Origin: Asanoa ferruginea | GTDB lineage: Bacteria > Actinomycetota > Actinomycetes > Mycobacteriales > Micromonosporaceae | Direction of reading: 5' to 3' | Assembly: GCF_003387075.1 (NCBI RefSeq) | Contig: NZ_QUMQ01000001.1 | Location: 2,914,001-2,978,000 of the forward strand | Length of the DNA stretch: 64,000 nt | Shown here: in pieces, positions 43,556 through 51,525 of the stretch | Layout: every line of letters begins with the position of its first letter | Numbering within the stretch: the first letter of the stretch is position 1 | Position numbers and translations under genes: made by a program | Notes under the pieces: generated by a model | Database searches by the model: none | What the model was told of the DNA's origin: nothing | Seen by the model: the letters and a program-made list of their open reading frames with translations, nothing else

Positions 43556-44761
43556 ATGTGGGTCATGGCGCGCCTTGCCCAGACTCCCGGCCTCACCGAC
43601 GTGCAGACGTCGATCCTGGAAACGGTCCGCGAGTTCGTCGATAAAGAGATCGTTCCGCACGCGCAGCGGCTCGAGCACGCCGACGAATATCCGGCCGACA
43701 TCGTCGCCGGCATGCGTGAGATGGGTCTTTTCGGACTCACGATCGACGAGGAGCACGGTGGCCTCGGTGAGTCGCTGCTCACCTACGCCCTCGTCGTCGA
43801 GGAGTTGTCGCGCGGCTGGATGTCGGTCTCCGGGATCGTCAACACCCACTTCATCGTCGCCTACCTGGTCGCGCAGCACGGCTCGGCGGAGCAGCGGGCG
43901 GCCCTGCTGCCGCGGATGGCGACCGGCGAGGTGCGCGGCGCGTTCTCGATGTCGGAGCCGGGCTGCGGTTCAGACGTGGCGGCGATCCGGTCGACGGCGC
44001 GCCGCGACGGCGACACCTACGTGCTCGACGGCCAGAAGATGTGGCTGACCAACGGCGCCCAGTCGGGCGTGGTGGCCACGCTGGTCAAGACCGACCCCGC
44101 CGCCCAGCCGGTCTACCAGGGGATGACCTGCTTCCTGCTGGAGAAGGAGCCCGGGTTCGGCGAGACGGCGCCGGGGCTGACCATCCCCGGCAAGATCTCC
44201 AAGATGGGCTACAAGGGCGTCGAGACCACCGAGATGATCCTCGACGGTGTCGCGGTGCCCGACTCGGCCATGCTCGGCGGCCCCGACCAGGTCGGCCAGG
44301 GCTTCTACCAGATGATGGACGGCATCGAGGTGGGCCGGGTCAACGTCGCCGCGCGCGCCTGTGGCATCTCGATCAGAGCATTCGAACTAGCCATCGCGTA
44401 CGCGCAGCAGCGGCACACGTTCGGCGAGCCGCTGGCCGGCCACCAGGCGATCGCGTTCAAGCTCGCCGAGATGGCCACGAAGATCGAGGCCGCACACCAG
44501 ATGATGGTCAACGCGGCTCGCCTGAAAGACGCCGGCGCACGCAACGACGTCGAAGCCGGCATGGCCAAGCTGCTCGCGTCCGAATACTGCGCCGAGGTCG
44601 TGCAGGAGTCGTTCCGCATCCACGGCGGCTACGGCTACTCCACCGAATACGAGATCGAGCGGCTGATGCGCGAGGCGCCGTTCCTGCTGATCGGCGAGGG
44701 CACCTCGGAGATCCAAAAAACGATCATCTCGCGGGGTCTACTGAAGGAATACCGCCTCTAA
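43556..44761 (+). CDS. Acyl-CoA dehydrogenase
   Basis: This 401-aa FAD flavoprotein oxidises acyl-CoA esters at the alpha-beta bond. FSMSEPGCGSDVAAI and MWLTNGAQS are the FAD/substrate signatures, RAFELAIAYAQQRHTFGEPLA is the second signature, and GEGTSEIQ holds the probable catalytic Glu. The specificity is not clear. ATG 43556, GTG 43559 or ATG 43565 could be the start behind AGGAGG at 43546. It is followed 9 nt later by an MFS gene. Confidence 0.92.
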   Translation: MWVMARLAQTPGLTDVQTSILETVREFVDKEIVPHAQRLEHADEYPADIVAGMREMGLFGLTIDEEHGGLGESLLTYALVVEELSRGWMSVSGIVNTHFIVAYLVAQHGSAEQRAALLPRMATGEVRGAFSMSEPGCGSDVAAIRSTARRDGDTYVLDGQKMWLTNGAQSGVVATLVKTDPAAQPVYQGMTCFLLEKEPGFGETAPGLTIPGKISKMGYKGVETTEMILDGVAVPDSAMLGGPDQVGQGFYQMMDGIEVGRVNVAARACGISIRAFELAIAYAQQRHTFGEPLAGHQAIAFKLAEMATKIEAAHQMMVNAARLKDAGARNDVEAGMAKLLASEYCAEVVQESFRIHGGYGYSTEYEIERLMREAPFLLIGEGTSEIQKTIISRGLLKEYRL

Positions 44762-44770
44762 TGTGAGGGC

Positions 44771-45997
44771 GTGCCGTCACCGCCGCTCCGTCGAGATCGC
44801 AACTTCGTTCTCTTCTGGATCCTGCAGGCGGTGTCGGTCGCCGGTGACTCGCTGACCACCCTGGCCGTCCCCGTGCTGGTCCTGGTGCTCACCGACTCGG
44901 TCTTCCAGATGGGCCTGGTCACCGCCGCGATCGGCGCCGCCTGGCTGGTCTCCGGCGTGCTGGCCGGCACGATCGTCGACCGCTTCGACCGGCGCACCGT
45001 GATGATCGCCTGCGACGTCGCCCGGGCCGCGCTCTACGCCCTGGTGCCGCTGGTCTGGTTGGTCGAGCCGCACCTGTGGGTGCTCTACGTGGCGATGCCG
45101 CTCGGTGCCGCGGCCGGCATGCTCTACCAGGTCGCCTACATCACCGCGGTGCCGGCGCTGGTCGGCAAGGACCGGATCACCGAGGCCAACGGGCTGCTCT
45201 CGGCCACGTTCGCGGTCGCCGGCATCACCGGCCCGGCCATCGCGGGCGCGCTCTTCGCGGTGCTCGACCCGGCCTGGGTGATCGGCATCGACGCGATCAC
45301 CTTCGGGCTGTCGGCGGTCGCGATGTCGTTCGTCCGGATCAGGGCGCGAGAGACCGTGCCGGAGCGGGAGTCGCCGATCCGCGGCTTCCTGACCGGGGCC
45401 AGGTTCCTCTGGCAGAACCCGGTGCTGCGTACGGTCACGCTGCTGCTCTGTGGGGTCCTCTTTCTCACGTACGCGATGGATGATCTGCTGATTTATCGCC
45501 TGAAGAATGACCTGCACCAGGGCGGCGGCGCCATCGGCGTGGTGTTCGCGATCGGGGCCGCGGGCGCTGTGGTGGCCGGCCTGGTGGTCCCGGCGCTGCG
45601 CCGCAGGCTGGGCTTCGGGGCATGTTGGATCGGCGCCTACGCGTTGAGCGGGTTGGCGTTGGCCCTCGCCGGCAGTGCCACGGTGGTGCCGTTGGTCGCC
45701 GGCCTGCTCGCGGTGATCCTGTTCTGTCAGGGCGTGGCCGGCACCTGCTCGATGTCGCTGCGCCAGGAGATCACCCCTGACCACCTGCTCGGCCGGGTCA
45801 CCTCGGCGTTCTGGACGATCCACTATCTGCCCGGCCCGATCGGCGCGCCGCTGGTCACGTTCGCCGCCGCGCGCGCAGGAGTGCCAACGGTGCTGCTCGT
45901 GCTGGGCCTCGGGCTAGGCGCGATCGCCCTGGTCGCCGCTTTCTCCCCGTTGCGGGCCCGCGGTCTCGATCGCCCGGCGCATGGTGAAGCTCTGTAG
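44771..45997 (+). CDS. MFS transporter
   Basis: This 408-aa protein has twelve predicted helices. The loop motif IVDRFDRRTVMIACDVARA is the MFS loop 2-3 signature of the enterobactin-exporter-like (MFS_3) group. It is likely an efflux pump of unknown substrate. It uses a GTG start 9 nt after the acyl-CoA dehydrogenase. Its last 84 nt overlap the end of the convergent GNAT gene. Confidence 0.9.
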   Translation: MPSPPLRRDRNFVLFWILQAVSVAGDSLTTLAVPVLVLVLTDSVFQMGLVTAAIGAAWLVSGVLAGTIVDRFDRRTVMIACDVARAALYALVPLVWLVEPHLWVLYVAMPLGAAAGMLYQVAYITAVPALVGKDRITEANGLLSATFAVAGITGPAIAGALFAVLDPAWVIGIDAITFGLSAVAMSFVRIRARETVPERESPIRGFLTGARFLWQNPVLRTVTLLLCGVLFLTYAMDDLLIYRLKNDLHQGGGAIGVVFAIGAAGAVVAGLVVPALRRRLGFGACWIGAYALSGLALALAGSATVVPLVAGLLAVILFCQGVAGTCSMSLRQEITPDHLLGRVTSAFWTIHYLPGPIGAPLVTFAAARAGVPTVLLVLGLGLGAIALVAAFSPLRARGLDRPAHGEAL

Positions 45998-46843
45998 CCG
46001 GGTCGTGTAGCCCAGGTGCTCGTTGAGCCGCCGCATGTCGGCGTTGCCCTTCTGGGTCCAGGTGTAGACCTCGGTGATGCCGACCTTGGCGGCGTAGGCC
46101 AGCGAGAGCCGCTTGAGGTGGGCGGCCACGCCCCGGCCGCGCCAGTCGCGGTCGACCACGGTCAGCGCGTTTTCCGCGCGGTGCGGGTTGTCGTCGTCGC
46201 CGATCAGCCCGGCCAGCCCGACCGGCGCGTCACCGGCGACGGCGACGAACATGGCGGCCGGGTCACCGATCCAGCTCACCCGCCACTCGTCGATCGGCGC
46301 GTGCATCGGCGCGATCAACGCCATGTCCTGGAACGCCTGGAGGGCCAGCCGTTCGTAGACGACGTCCCAGATCTCCGGCCGCTCGGCGACGGTGACCACC
46401 TCGAGGTCGCCGCGCGGTGGGGGGACCGGCTCGACGCCGATCTCGCGCACCTGCTCGACCTGCCGGTCGACCTCGGTGAACCCGTGCCGCTCGGCGAACG
46501 CTTTCGACCCCTCGTCGTCGGCGTGCCCGAGCACCTGGTCGACACCGAGCGAGGCAGCGTGGGCGAGCAGGTGTGGCATGAGCCGGCTGCCGATCCCTTG
46601 GCGCCGGAACGCGGGCAGCACCCTGGGCGTGACCGTGGCGGCGCCGCGGATGCTGGACCGGTCGGCGACGGCGCTGCCGATCACTTCGCCGTTTTGCTCG
46701 ATGAGCAGCACGAGGCTGTCGCGGGTCAACCCGGCCCGCATCTCGGCAACCGACGGCGCCCGCTCATAGGGCACGACGATCATCCGCACCTGCCGGACCG
46801 CCGCGAAGTCGTCATCGCCGGCCGCCCGCCGCACCGTCAACAT
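45914..46843 (-). CDS. Tandem-domain GNAT acetyltransferase
   Basis: This 309-aa protein has two GNAT folds. The first (about 5-130) contains PAFRRQGIGSRLMPHLL and the second (about 145-300) contains TVVDRDWRGRGVAAHLKRLSL. It is similar in layout to the protein at 8878-9897, including the GNADMRRLNEHLGY-type end. The substrate is unknown. The C-terminal 28 residues overlap the MFS gene; the conserved GNAT core ends before the overlap, so a shorter original form is possible. Confidence 0.83.
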   Translation of the reverse strand: MLTVRRAAGDDDFAAVRQVRMIVVPYERAPSVAEMRAGLTRDSLVLLIEQNGEVIGSAVADRSSIRGAATVTPRVLPAFRRQGIGSRLMPHLLAHAASLGVDQVLGHADDEGSKAFAERHGFTEVDRQVEQVREIGVEPVPPPRGDLEVVTVAERPEIWDVVYERLALQAFQDMALIAPMHAPIDEWRVSWIGDPAAMFVAVAGDAPVGLAGLIGDDDNPHRAENALTVVDRDWRGRGVAAHLKRLSLAYAAKVGITEVYTWTQKGNADMRRLNEHLGYTTRLQSFTMRRAIETAGPQRGESGDQGDRA

Positions 46844-46883
46844 CCCCGGACGCTAGCTCGCCGGGCGGGTGCTCGCGAGCGCA

Positions 46884-46949
46884 TTTGCTCTGCTGCCACA
46901 TACGCCCCGCACGCCGCCGGGGGTGGGGCGTATGCGGCAGCAGAGCAAA
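46884..46949. repeat. Palindromic element 2, 25-bp arms
   Basis: The arms are 46884-46908 and 46925-46949, with one mismatch and a 16-nt loop. The outer ten bases TTTGCTCTGC and their complement are identical to those of element 1 near 4.8 kb, while the inner sequence differs. It lies between two minus-strand genes and may terminate the CoA-binding protein transcript. Confidence 0.85.
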
Positions 46950-46954
46950 GGGGC

Positions 46955-47359
46955 CTAAAGCAGGCTCAGGTTGGCGACCGCGCGCTCGACCGCGATGCAG
47001 CGGTTCTCGACATAGTCGAGGCCGGCCTCGGTCGCCAGCTTGCGGGCCTCGGCCGAGACGATGTCGAGCTGGAGCCAGACGGCCGGTGCGCCGGCCGCGA
47101 TCGCGTCGCGGACCACGGCGGGGGTGTCGCGGGCCGGCCGGAACACGTTGACCAGGTCGACCGGGAACGGGATCTCGGCCACCGTGCGGTAGACCCGCTC
47201 GCCGAACAGCTCGTCGGCATAGGGGTTGACCGGGATGATCCGCCAGCCGTGGCGCTGCATCTGGCGGGGAACCGAATGCGCCGACTTCTGCGGGTCGCGC
47301 GACGCGCCCACGACCGCGATCACTTTGGCGTCGGCGAGGAGTTGCTGAGCATCACGCAC
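46955..47359 (-). CDS. CoA-binding-domain protein
   Basis: This 134-aa Rossmann protein of the YccU/CoA_binding family has VIAVVGASRDPQKSAHSVP, then WRIIPVNPYADELFGERVY and APAVWLQLDIVSAEARKLA. It resembles the nucleotide-binding domain of succinyl-CoA synthetases and is thought to bind CoA. Its role is unknown. It uses a GTG start at 47359. It follows the PH-like membrane protein gene by 10 nt. Confidence 0.87.
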   Translation of the reverse strand: MRDAQQLLADAKVIAVVGASRDPQKSAHSVPRQMQRHGWRIIPVNPYADELFGERVYRTVAEIPFPVDLVNVFRPARDTPAVVRDAIAAGAPAVWLQLDIVSAEARKLATEAGLDYVENRCIAVERAVANLSLL

Positions 47360-47369
47360 GCGATCGACT

Positions 47370-48200
47370 CTAGCTCCGGTGGTTGGCCGTCGACTCGTCG
47401 CTCTGGGGCGCTGTCGCCTGCCGCACGATCGTCGGGGTGCGGCCGGCCGGTAGCGCCGCCGGGGTGCGGCCCGCGGGCAGGGCCGGCGGTGCGCCGCCGT
47501 CGCGCAGCCGGCGGGATAGCCGCTCCAGCTCAGCCGGGCGGCCGATCGAGGCGCGGTGCTCGGGGTGCGCGACGTAGTAGCGGATCGCGTCGGCCAGGAA
47601 CCACGGGTGGATGTCGAGCACGTCGATCGGCACGTCGAGGCGCGGCCGGCGCTCGGCCGGCGGCCGCACCAGGTAGCCGGTCGCGATCAACACTTCAAGC
47701 TTCTGGGTACGCAGCCGCGGCGCCCACGGCGTTCCCGGGCGGATCGCCTCCCACGGGACGTCGACGCGGTGCAGCCGGCCGGGGATCCGCAGCCCCTCGG
47801 GCCGCAGCTCGACCGTCGTCGGGATCAGCAGCGAGTGCAGCAACAGCGCGGCGGCGAGCAGGGCCGGCAGCACGGCCAGCAGGATGTCGAAGAACCCGCC
47901 ATCGGCCGCGACCCAGTCGATCCCCAGCGCGGTCGCGGAGATCAAAACCACGAGCAGCGCGGCCACCTCGATCGTGCGACGCCGGTTGGTCGGTGCCACG
48001 AACGTGTCGCCCTCGATCTGGAAGGTGGCCGGCCCGGCCGGGCGCCAGCCGATCAGCGTGACCATCGCCGCCACACCGGCCAGCAGCGGGCCGAGATGCA
48101 GCAGGAAGTCGAGAATCCAGATGGAGCTGTCGAACGCGATCGTCGCCGCGCCCCAGACCACCCCCACGGTCACGGCGCCGAGCAGCCATCGCTGGTGCAT
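47370..48200 (-). CDS. Membrane protein with PH-like region
   Basis: This 276-aa protein has four predicted helices in two pairs (residues about 5-25 and 30-50; 78-98 and 105-128). They are followed by a PH/YcxB-like beta region (TTVELRPEGLRIPGRLHRVDVPWEAI). The C-terminal tail has a short repeat (LPAGRTPAA / LPAGRTPTI). The function is not known. Its ATG lies 29 nt after the divergently regulated secreted-protein gene, so co-transcription is possible. Confidence 0.7.
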   Translation of the reverse strand: MHQRWLLGAVTVGVVWGAATIAFDSSIWILDFLLHLGPLLAGVAAMVTLIGWRPAGPATFQIEGDTFVAPTNRRRTIEVAALLVVLISATALGIDWVAADGGFFDILLAVLPALLAAALLLHSLLIPTTVELRPEGLRIPGRLHRVDVPWEAIRPGTPWAPRLRTQKLEVLIATGYLVRPPAERRPRLDVPIDVLDIHPWFLADAIRYYVAHPEHRASIGRPAELERLSRRLRDGGAPPALPAGRTPAALPAGRTPTIVRQATAPQSDESTANHRS

Positions 48201-48229
48201 CTGCGGAGCCTACCGGGGATAGGCGAACG

Positions 48230-48685
48230 TCAGTCGTCGTGCCCCATCCGAACGGGTAGGTCGCCGTCACACCGAAGTTTGATTTCCGACCGGCCGGCCG
48301 GGCCCCGGAACTTCACCTCGGCCTCCTTGTCGGGCCCCCTGTCCTGGTCGTCTACCGCGTAGCCCTGCGCTGGCGAGATATAGACGATCCGCACCAGCCC
48401 GTCTTCGCAGGTGGCGGTGACGGTGCCCCCGGGGGATCCGAACGGCTTGCGCTTGGCGTCCGGGGTCGCCGGGGGCGGGGTCGGGCTGGCTGCTGTGGCG
48501 GTTGGCGGCACCGGCCGTTCCTTCGCCGCCGCGAGATCGCGGGCCACGTCGGTCTGGCTGCGCACCCCGCCGGGAGTGCTGGCGAGGCTGTCGCCGACCA
48601 GCCGGAGCGCGCCGACGCCGGCCAGCGTCGCCACGATCACGACGGCGAGCCATCCGAGGACGGCGAGGCTCCGGCGGGGCATCAC
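48230..48685 (-). CDS. Small exported protein, likely target of the adjacent two-component system
   Basis: This 151-aa protein has an N-terminal membrane helix or signal (LAVLGWLAVVIVATLAGVGAL) and a Pro/Thr/Ala linker. A C-terminal domain of about 65 residues has TATCEDGLVRIVYISPAQGYAVDD and a single later Cys, so one disulfide is possible. I do not recognise the family. It is divergent from the response regulator; a box at 48728-48747, oriented toward this gene, recurs at the PepSY gene. Confidence 0.7.
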   Translation of the reverse strand: MMPRRSLAVLGWLAVVIVATLAGVGALRLVGDSLASTPGGVRSQTDVARDLAAAKERPVPPTATAASPTPPPATPDAKRKPFGSPGGTVTATCEDGLVRIVYISPAQGYAVDDQDRGPDKEAEVKFRGPAGRSEIKLRCDGDLPVRMGHDD

Positions 48686-48727
48686 CCGACTATGCCCTGC
48701 CGATCGCTAAAAGCAGCACCGGCCGAC

Positions 48728-48747
48728 GCTAAGAGCGGGTTAAGGGC
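48728..48747 (-). promoter_or_regulatory. Response-regulator box, copy 1
   Basis: GCTAAGAGCGGGTTAAGGGC is a direct-repeat type site. Read on the minus strand it is CTTAAC-n5-CTTAGC pointing to the 48230-48685 gene. It matches copy 2 (50730-50749) at 17 of 20 positions. A further half-like TTAGCGATCG (complement of 48701-48710) is also shared with copy 2. Confidence 0.65.
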
Positions 48748-48776
48748 AGCGCCGGGCCGGGCTGGCGGGGGATACG

Positions 48777-49478
48777 GTGCGAGCTGTGCCGCGCCTGCTG
48801 CTCATCGAAGACGACCCCGCGATCCGCACGCCGCTGCTGCGGGCGTTGCGCGACCGCGGGCACGCCGTCGCGGCCGCGAGCACCGCGATGGAAGGGCTGC
48901 GGGCCGCCCTCGACGACAAGCCCGACCTGGTCGTGCTCGACCTCGGCCTGCCCGACGTCGACGGCGCCGAACTGCTGCGGATGCTGCGCGCGGTCAGCCG
49001 GGTGCCGGTGATCGTCGCCACCGCCCGCGACGCCGAGGCGGAGATCGTCCGGGTGCTCGACGCGGGTGCCGACGACTATGTGGTCAAGCCGTTCACCGCC
49101 GCACAGCTCGACGCTCGGGTCCGGGCGGTGCTGCGCCGCGGTGCGTCGCCCGCCGCGCCCGACGAGACCATCGTCGTGGGCGGCCTGGAGATCCAACCAA
49201 GGTCACGCGGGGTACGCCTGGACGGCGCGCAACTCGACCTGACACCGCGCGAGTTCGACCTGCTGCACCACCTCGCGACCCGGCGGGACGAGGTCGTCAC
49301 CAAGCGGGAGTTGCTGACCGAGGTGTGGCAGATCCCCTACGGCGGCGCCGACAAGACCGTCGACGTGCACCTGTCCTGGTTGCGCCGCAAGCTCGGGGAG
49401 ACCGCCGCCGCGCCGCGCTATCTGCACACCGTCCGCGGCGTCGGGGTCCGCCTGTCCGCACCGGACGGCGCCCCGTGA
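48777..49478 (+). CDS. OmpR/PhoB-family response regulator
   Basis: This 233-aa regulator has a receiver domain with the acidic pair EDD (11-13), phospho-acceptor Asp55 (VVLDLGLPD) and KPF. A winged helix follows (LDLTPREFDLLHHLATRRDEVVTKRELL, KTVDVHLSWLRRKLGE, TVRGVGVRL). It is coupled to the histidine kinase by GTGA. I keep the GTG at 48777 behind GGGGGA; GTG 48786 is possible. The CTTAAG-like boxes flanking the operon are its probable targets. Confidence 0.93.
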   Translation: MRAVPRLLLIEDDPAIRTPLLRALRDRGHAVAAASTAMEGLRAALDDKPDLVVLDLGLPDVDGAELLRMLRAVSRVPVIVATARDAEAEIVRVLDAGADDYVVKPFTAAQLDARVRAVLRRGASPAAPDETIVVGGLEIQPRSRGVRLDGAQLDLTPREFDLLHHLATRRDEVVTKRELLTEVWQIPYGGADKTVDVHLSWLRRKLGETAAAPRYLHTVRGVGVRLSAPDGAP

Positions 49479-50737
49479 GGCGCCGGCTGACCCTGCTGGT
49501 GGCCGCGACCACCACGCTGACCCTGATCGCCTTCCTGGTGCCGCTGGCCCTGCTCCTCCGCGACGTCGCCGAGGATCGGGCGACCGGCCGGGCCACCGCC
49601 GACATCCAGGGCATCGTGCCGGTGGTCGGCACCGGCGACCGTCCCACCATCGAGCTCGTCGTCGACCAGTTGGTCGCCATGTCCGGACGGACGGTCACGG
49701 TCTACCTGCCCGACGGCGGCGCCCCGGTCGGCACGCCGGAGCCCCGCACGGCGGCGGTGGACCTGGCGGCGACCGGGACGAGCCTGACCGCCGACCTCGA
49801 CGGCGGCCGCGAGATCGTGATCGGGGTCGGCCGCGCGGATGGCACGGCGGTGATCCGGACCGTCGTACCCCCGGCTGATCTGACCGTCGGGGTGACCCGG
49901 GCCTGGCTGGTGCTCGCGGGCCTGGGCCTGCTCCTGATCGTGCTCGGCCTGCTGGTTGCCGACCGGTTGGCGCGCAGCCTGGTGCGGCCGATCGACGAGC
50001 TGTCGGCGGTGTCCTACCGGCTGGCGCGGGCCGAACTCGGTGCCCGGGCCAGGATGCCGGCCGGGCCGCCGGAGTTGCGCCAGGTGGCCGGGGCCCTCAA
50101 CCACCTGGCCGAGCGGATCCAGGTGCTGTTGCGCGAGGAGCGCGAGCAGGTGGCCGACCTGTCGCACCGGTTGCGTACCCCGTTGACCGCGTTGCGGCTC
50201 GAAGCCGAGTCGGTAGGCGATCCCGATGACCGGGCCCGGGTGACCGCGGGCGTCGACTCGCTGGAGCGGGCGGTGACCGGGCTGATCCGGCAGGCGCGAT
50301 GGCGCAGCGCCGAGTCGACCGACGCGTTCTGCGACGCGGTCGCGGTGGTGCGGGACCGGGTCGAGTTCTGGTCGGTGCTGGCCGAGGACACCGGCCGGGC
50401 GATGCGGCTGTCGCTGGTCGACGGCCCGGTGCTGGTCGGTGTCGCCGCCGACGAGCTGGCCGCGGCCGTCGACGCCCTGCTCGGCAACGTGTTCGCGCAC
50501 ACGCCCGACGGGACGCCGTTCGCGGTGTCGCTGTCGGCCGACCGGGTGCTGGTGGTGTCGGACGCGGGCCCGGGGCTGGCCGGTGCGGCGGTGTCGCGGG
50601 GCGTGTCGCAGGGCGGCGGCACCGGCCTCGGTCTCGACATCGCCCGGCAGGCGGCCGGCGGTGCGCTAGATATTTCGAACAATCCGGGTGGTGGCGCGGT
50701 GGTCGTGCTGCGGCTCGGCCCACCGCCGCGCTCTTAA
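49475..50737 (+). CDS. Sensor histidine kinase
   Basis: This 420-aa membrane kinase has two helices (LTLLVAATTTLTLIAFLVPLALLL; WLVLAGLGLLLIVLGLLVAD) bounding an extracytoplasmic sensor of about 125 residues. They are followed by HAMP, the dimerisation helix with His231 in LSHRLRTPLTAL, and an ATPase domain with GNVFAHTPDG (N box), VSDAGPGL (G1) and GGGTGLGLDIA (G2). The N box lacks the second canonical Asn (NxxxH). It is coupled to the regulator gene and followed by the PepSY gene. Confidence 0.92.
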   Translation: MRRRLTLLVAATTTLTLIAFLVPLALLLRDVAEDRATGRATADIQGIVPVVGTGDRPTIELVVDQLVAMSGRTVTVYLPDGGAPVGTPEPRTAAVDLAATGTSLTADLDGGREIVIGVGRADGTAVIRTVVPPADLTVGVTRAWLVLAGLGLLLIVLGLLVADRLARSLVRPIDELSAVSYRLARAELGARARMPAGPPELRQVAGALNHLAERIQVLLREEREQVADLSHRLRTPLTALRLEAESVGDPDDRARVTAGVDSLERAVTGLIRQARWRSAESTDAFCDAVAVVRDRVEFWSVLAEDTGRAMRLSLVDGPVLVGVAADELAAAVDALLGNVFAHTPDGTPFAVSLSADRVLVVSDAGPGLAGAAVSRGVSQGGGTGLGLDIARQAAGGALDISNNPGGGAVVVLRLGPPPRS

Positions 50738-50749
50738 CCCGTCCTTAGC
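50730..50749 (+). promoter_or_regulatory. Response-regulator box, copy 2
   Basis: GCTCTTAACCCGTCCTTAGC overlaps the kinase stop and reads toward the PepSY gene. It is followed by a possible -10 (TATCCG, 50768-50773) at a spacing fitting activation from the -35 region. Copy 1 is at 48728-48747. Confidence 0.65.
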
Positions 50750-50820
50750 GATCGCACAGCGCGCTGCTATCCGCCTCCGGACGAACCTCTTGGGTATCCC
50801 CGAGTACGGAGGTCACAACA

Positions 50821-51459
50821 ATGAAGCGCACACCGGTGATCGTCACGCTGGCCGGCATGGCGGCTCTCGCCGTCACGGGCACGGCGCTGGCCGCGACCAG
50901 CGACGACGGGCCTACGCCGTCAAGCAGTTCGGTCACCACCGACGACCCCACGCCGACGTTCGACGACAACCCCGGTCCGGACGACACGCCGAGCCCCGTT
51001 GACTCGCCCAGCCCCGCTGACTCGCCCAGTCCCGATGACTCGCCCAGCCCGGACGACTCGGCGACCAGCACGCAGCCGCCGCTGGCCGGCAACATCAGCG
51101 CCGCCGAGGCGCGGCGGATCGCGGTCGGCCGGGTCGGCGGCGGGACCGTGACCAAGACCGAGGCCGAGTTCGAGCACGGCTTCTCGACCTGGAAGGTGGA
51201 GGTCGTGCGGTCCGGCGTGGAGCACGACATCTACGTCGACCGGGCCACCGGCCAGGTCATCAAGGCCGACAGCAAGGCGACCGACGACCGGGTTGGCGGC
51301 GACGACAGCCCGACGCACGATGCCAACGACGACAAGGGCGGCGACCGCGTCGGCAGCGACGACGGCGCGAACCACGACGCCAACGACGACCGGGGCGGCG
51401 ACCGCGGCGGGCACGGCTCCGACGATCGCGGCGGCGACGATCACGGTGGCCGGCGCTGA
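50821..51459 (+). CDS. Secreted PepSY-domain protein
   Basis: This 212-aa protein has a signal peptide (VIVTLAGMAALAVTGTALAA), a Ser/Pro/Asp-rich linker with repeated DSPSPxD units, and one PepSY domain (residues about 91-150: ISAAEARRIAVGRVGGGTVT... DIYVDRATGQVIKAD). A very acidic D/G/H-rich tail ends it. PepSY domains inhibit peptidases or sense surface proteins; the tail may bind divalent metal. The ATG has GGAGG upstream, and it is probably activated by the adjacent two-component system. Confidence 0.85.
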   Translation: MKRTPVIVTLAGMAALAVTGTALAATSDDGPTPSSSSVTTDDPTPTFDDNPGPDDTPSPVDSPSPADSPSPDDSPSPDDSATSTQPPLAGNISAAEARRIAVGRVGGGTVTKTEAEFEHGFSTWKVEVVRSGVEHDIYVDRATGQVIKADSKATDDRVGGDDSPTHDANDDKGGDRVGSDDGANHDANDDRGGDRGGHGSDDRGGDDHGGRR

Positions 51460-51471
51460 CGCTCTTCCTTG

Positions 51472-51509
51472 GCCACCCTCGCCCTGACGGGCGGGGGTGG
51501 CTTTCGTTT
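51472..51509 (+). terminator. Strong terminator after the PepSY gene
   Basis: GCCACCC...GCCC pairs with GGGC...GGGTGGC (51472-51501) around a TGAC loop and is followed by TTTCGTTT. It lies 12 nt after the stop and is the most canonical intrinsic terminator of the window. Confidence 0.88.
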
Positions 51510-51525
51510 GATCCAGACTGGCCGC

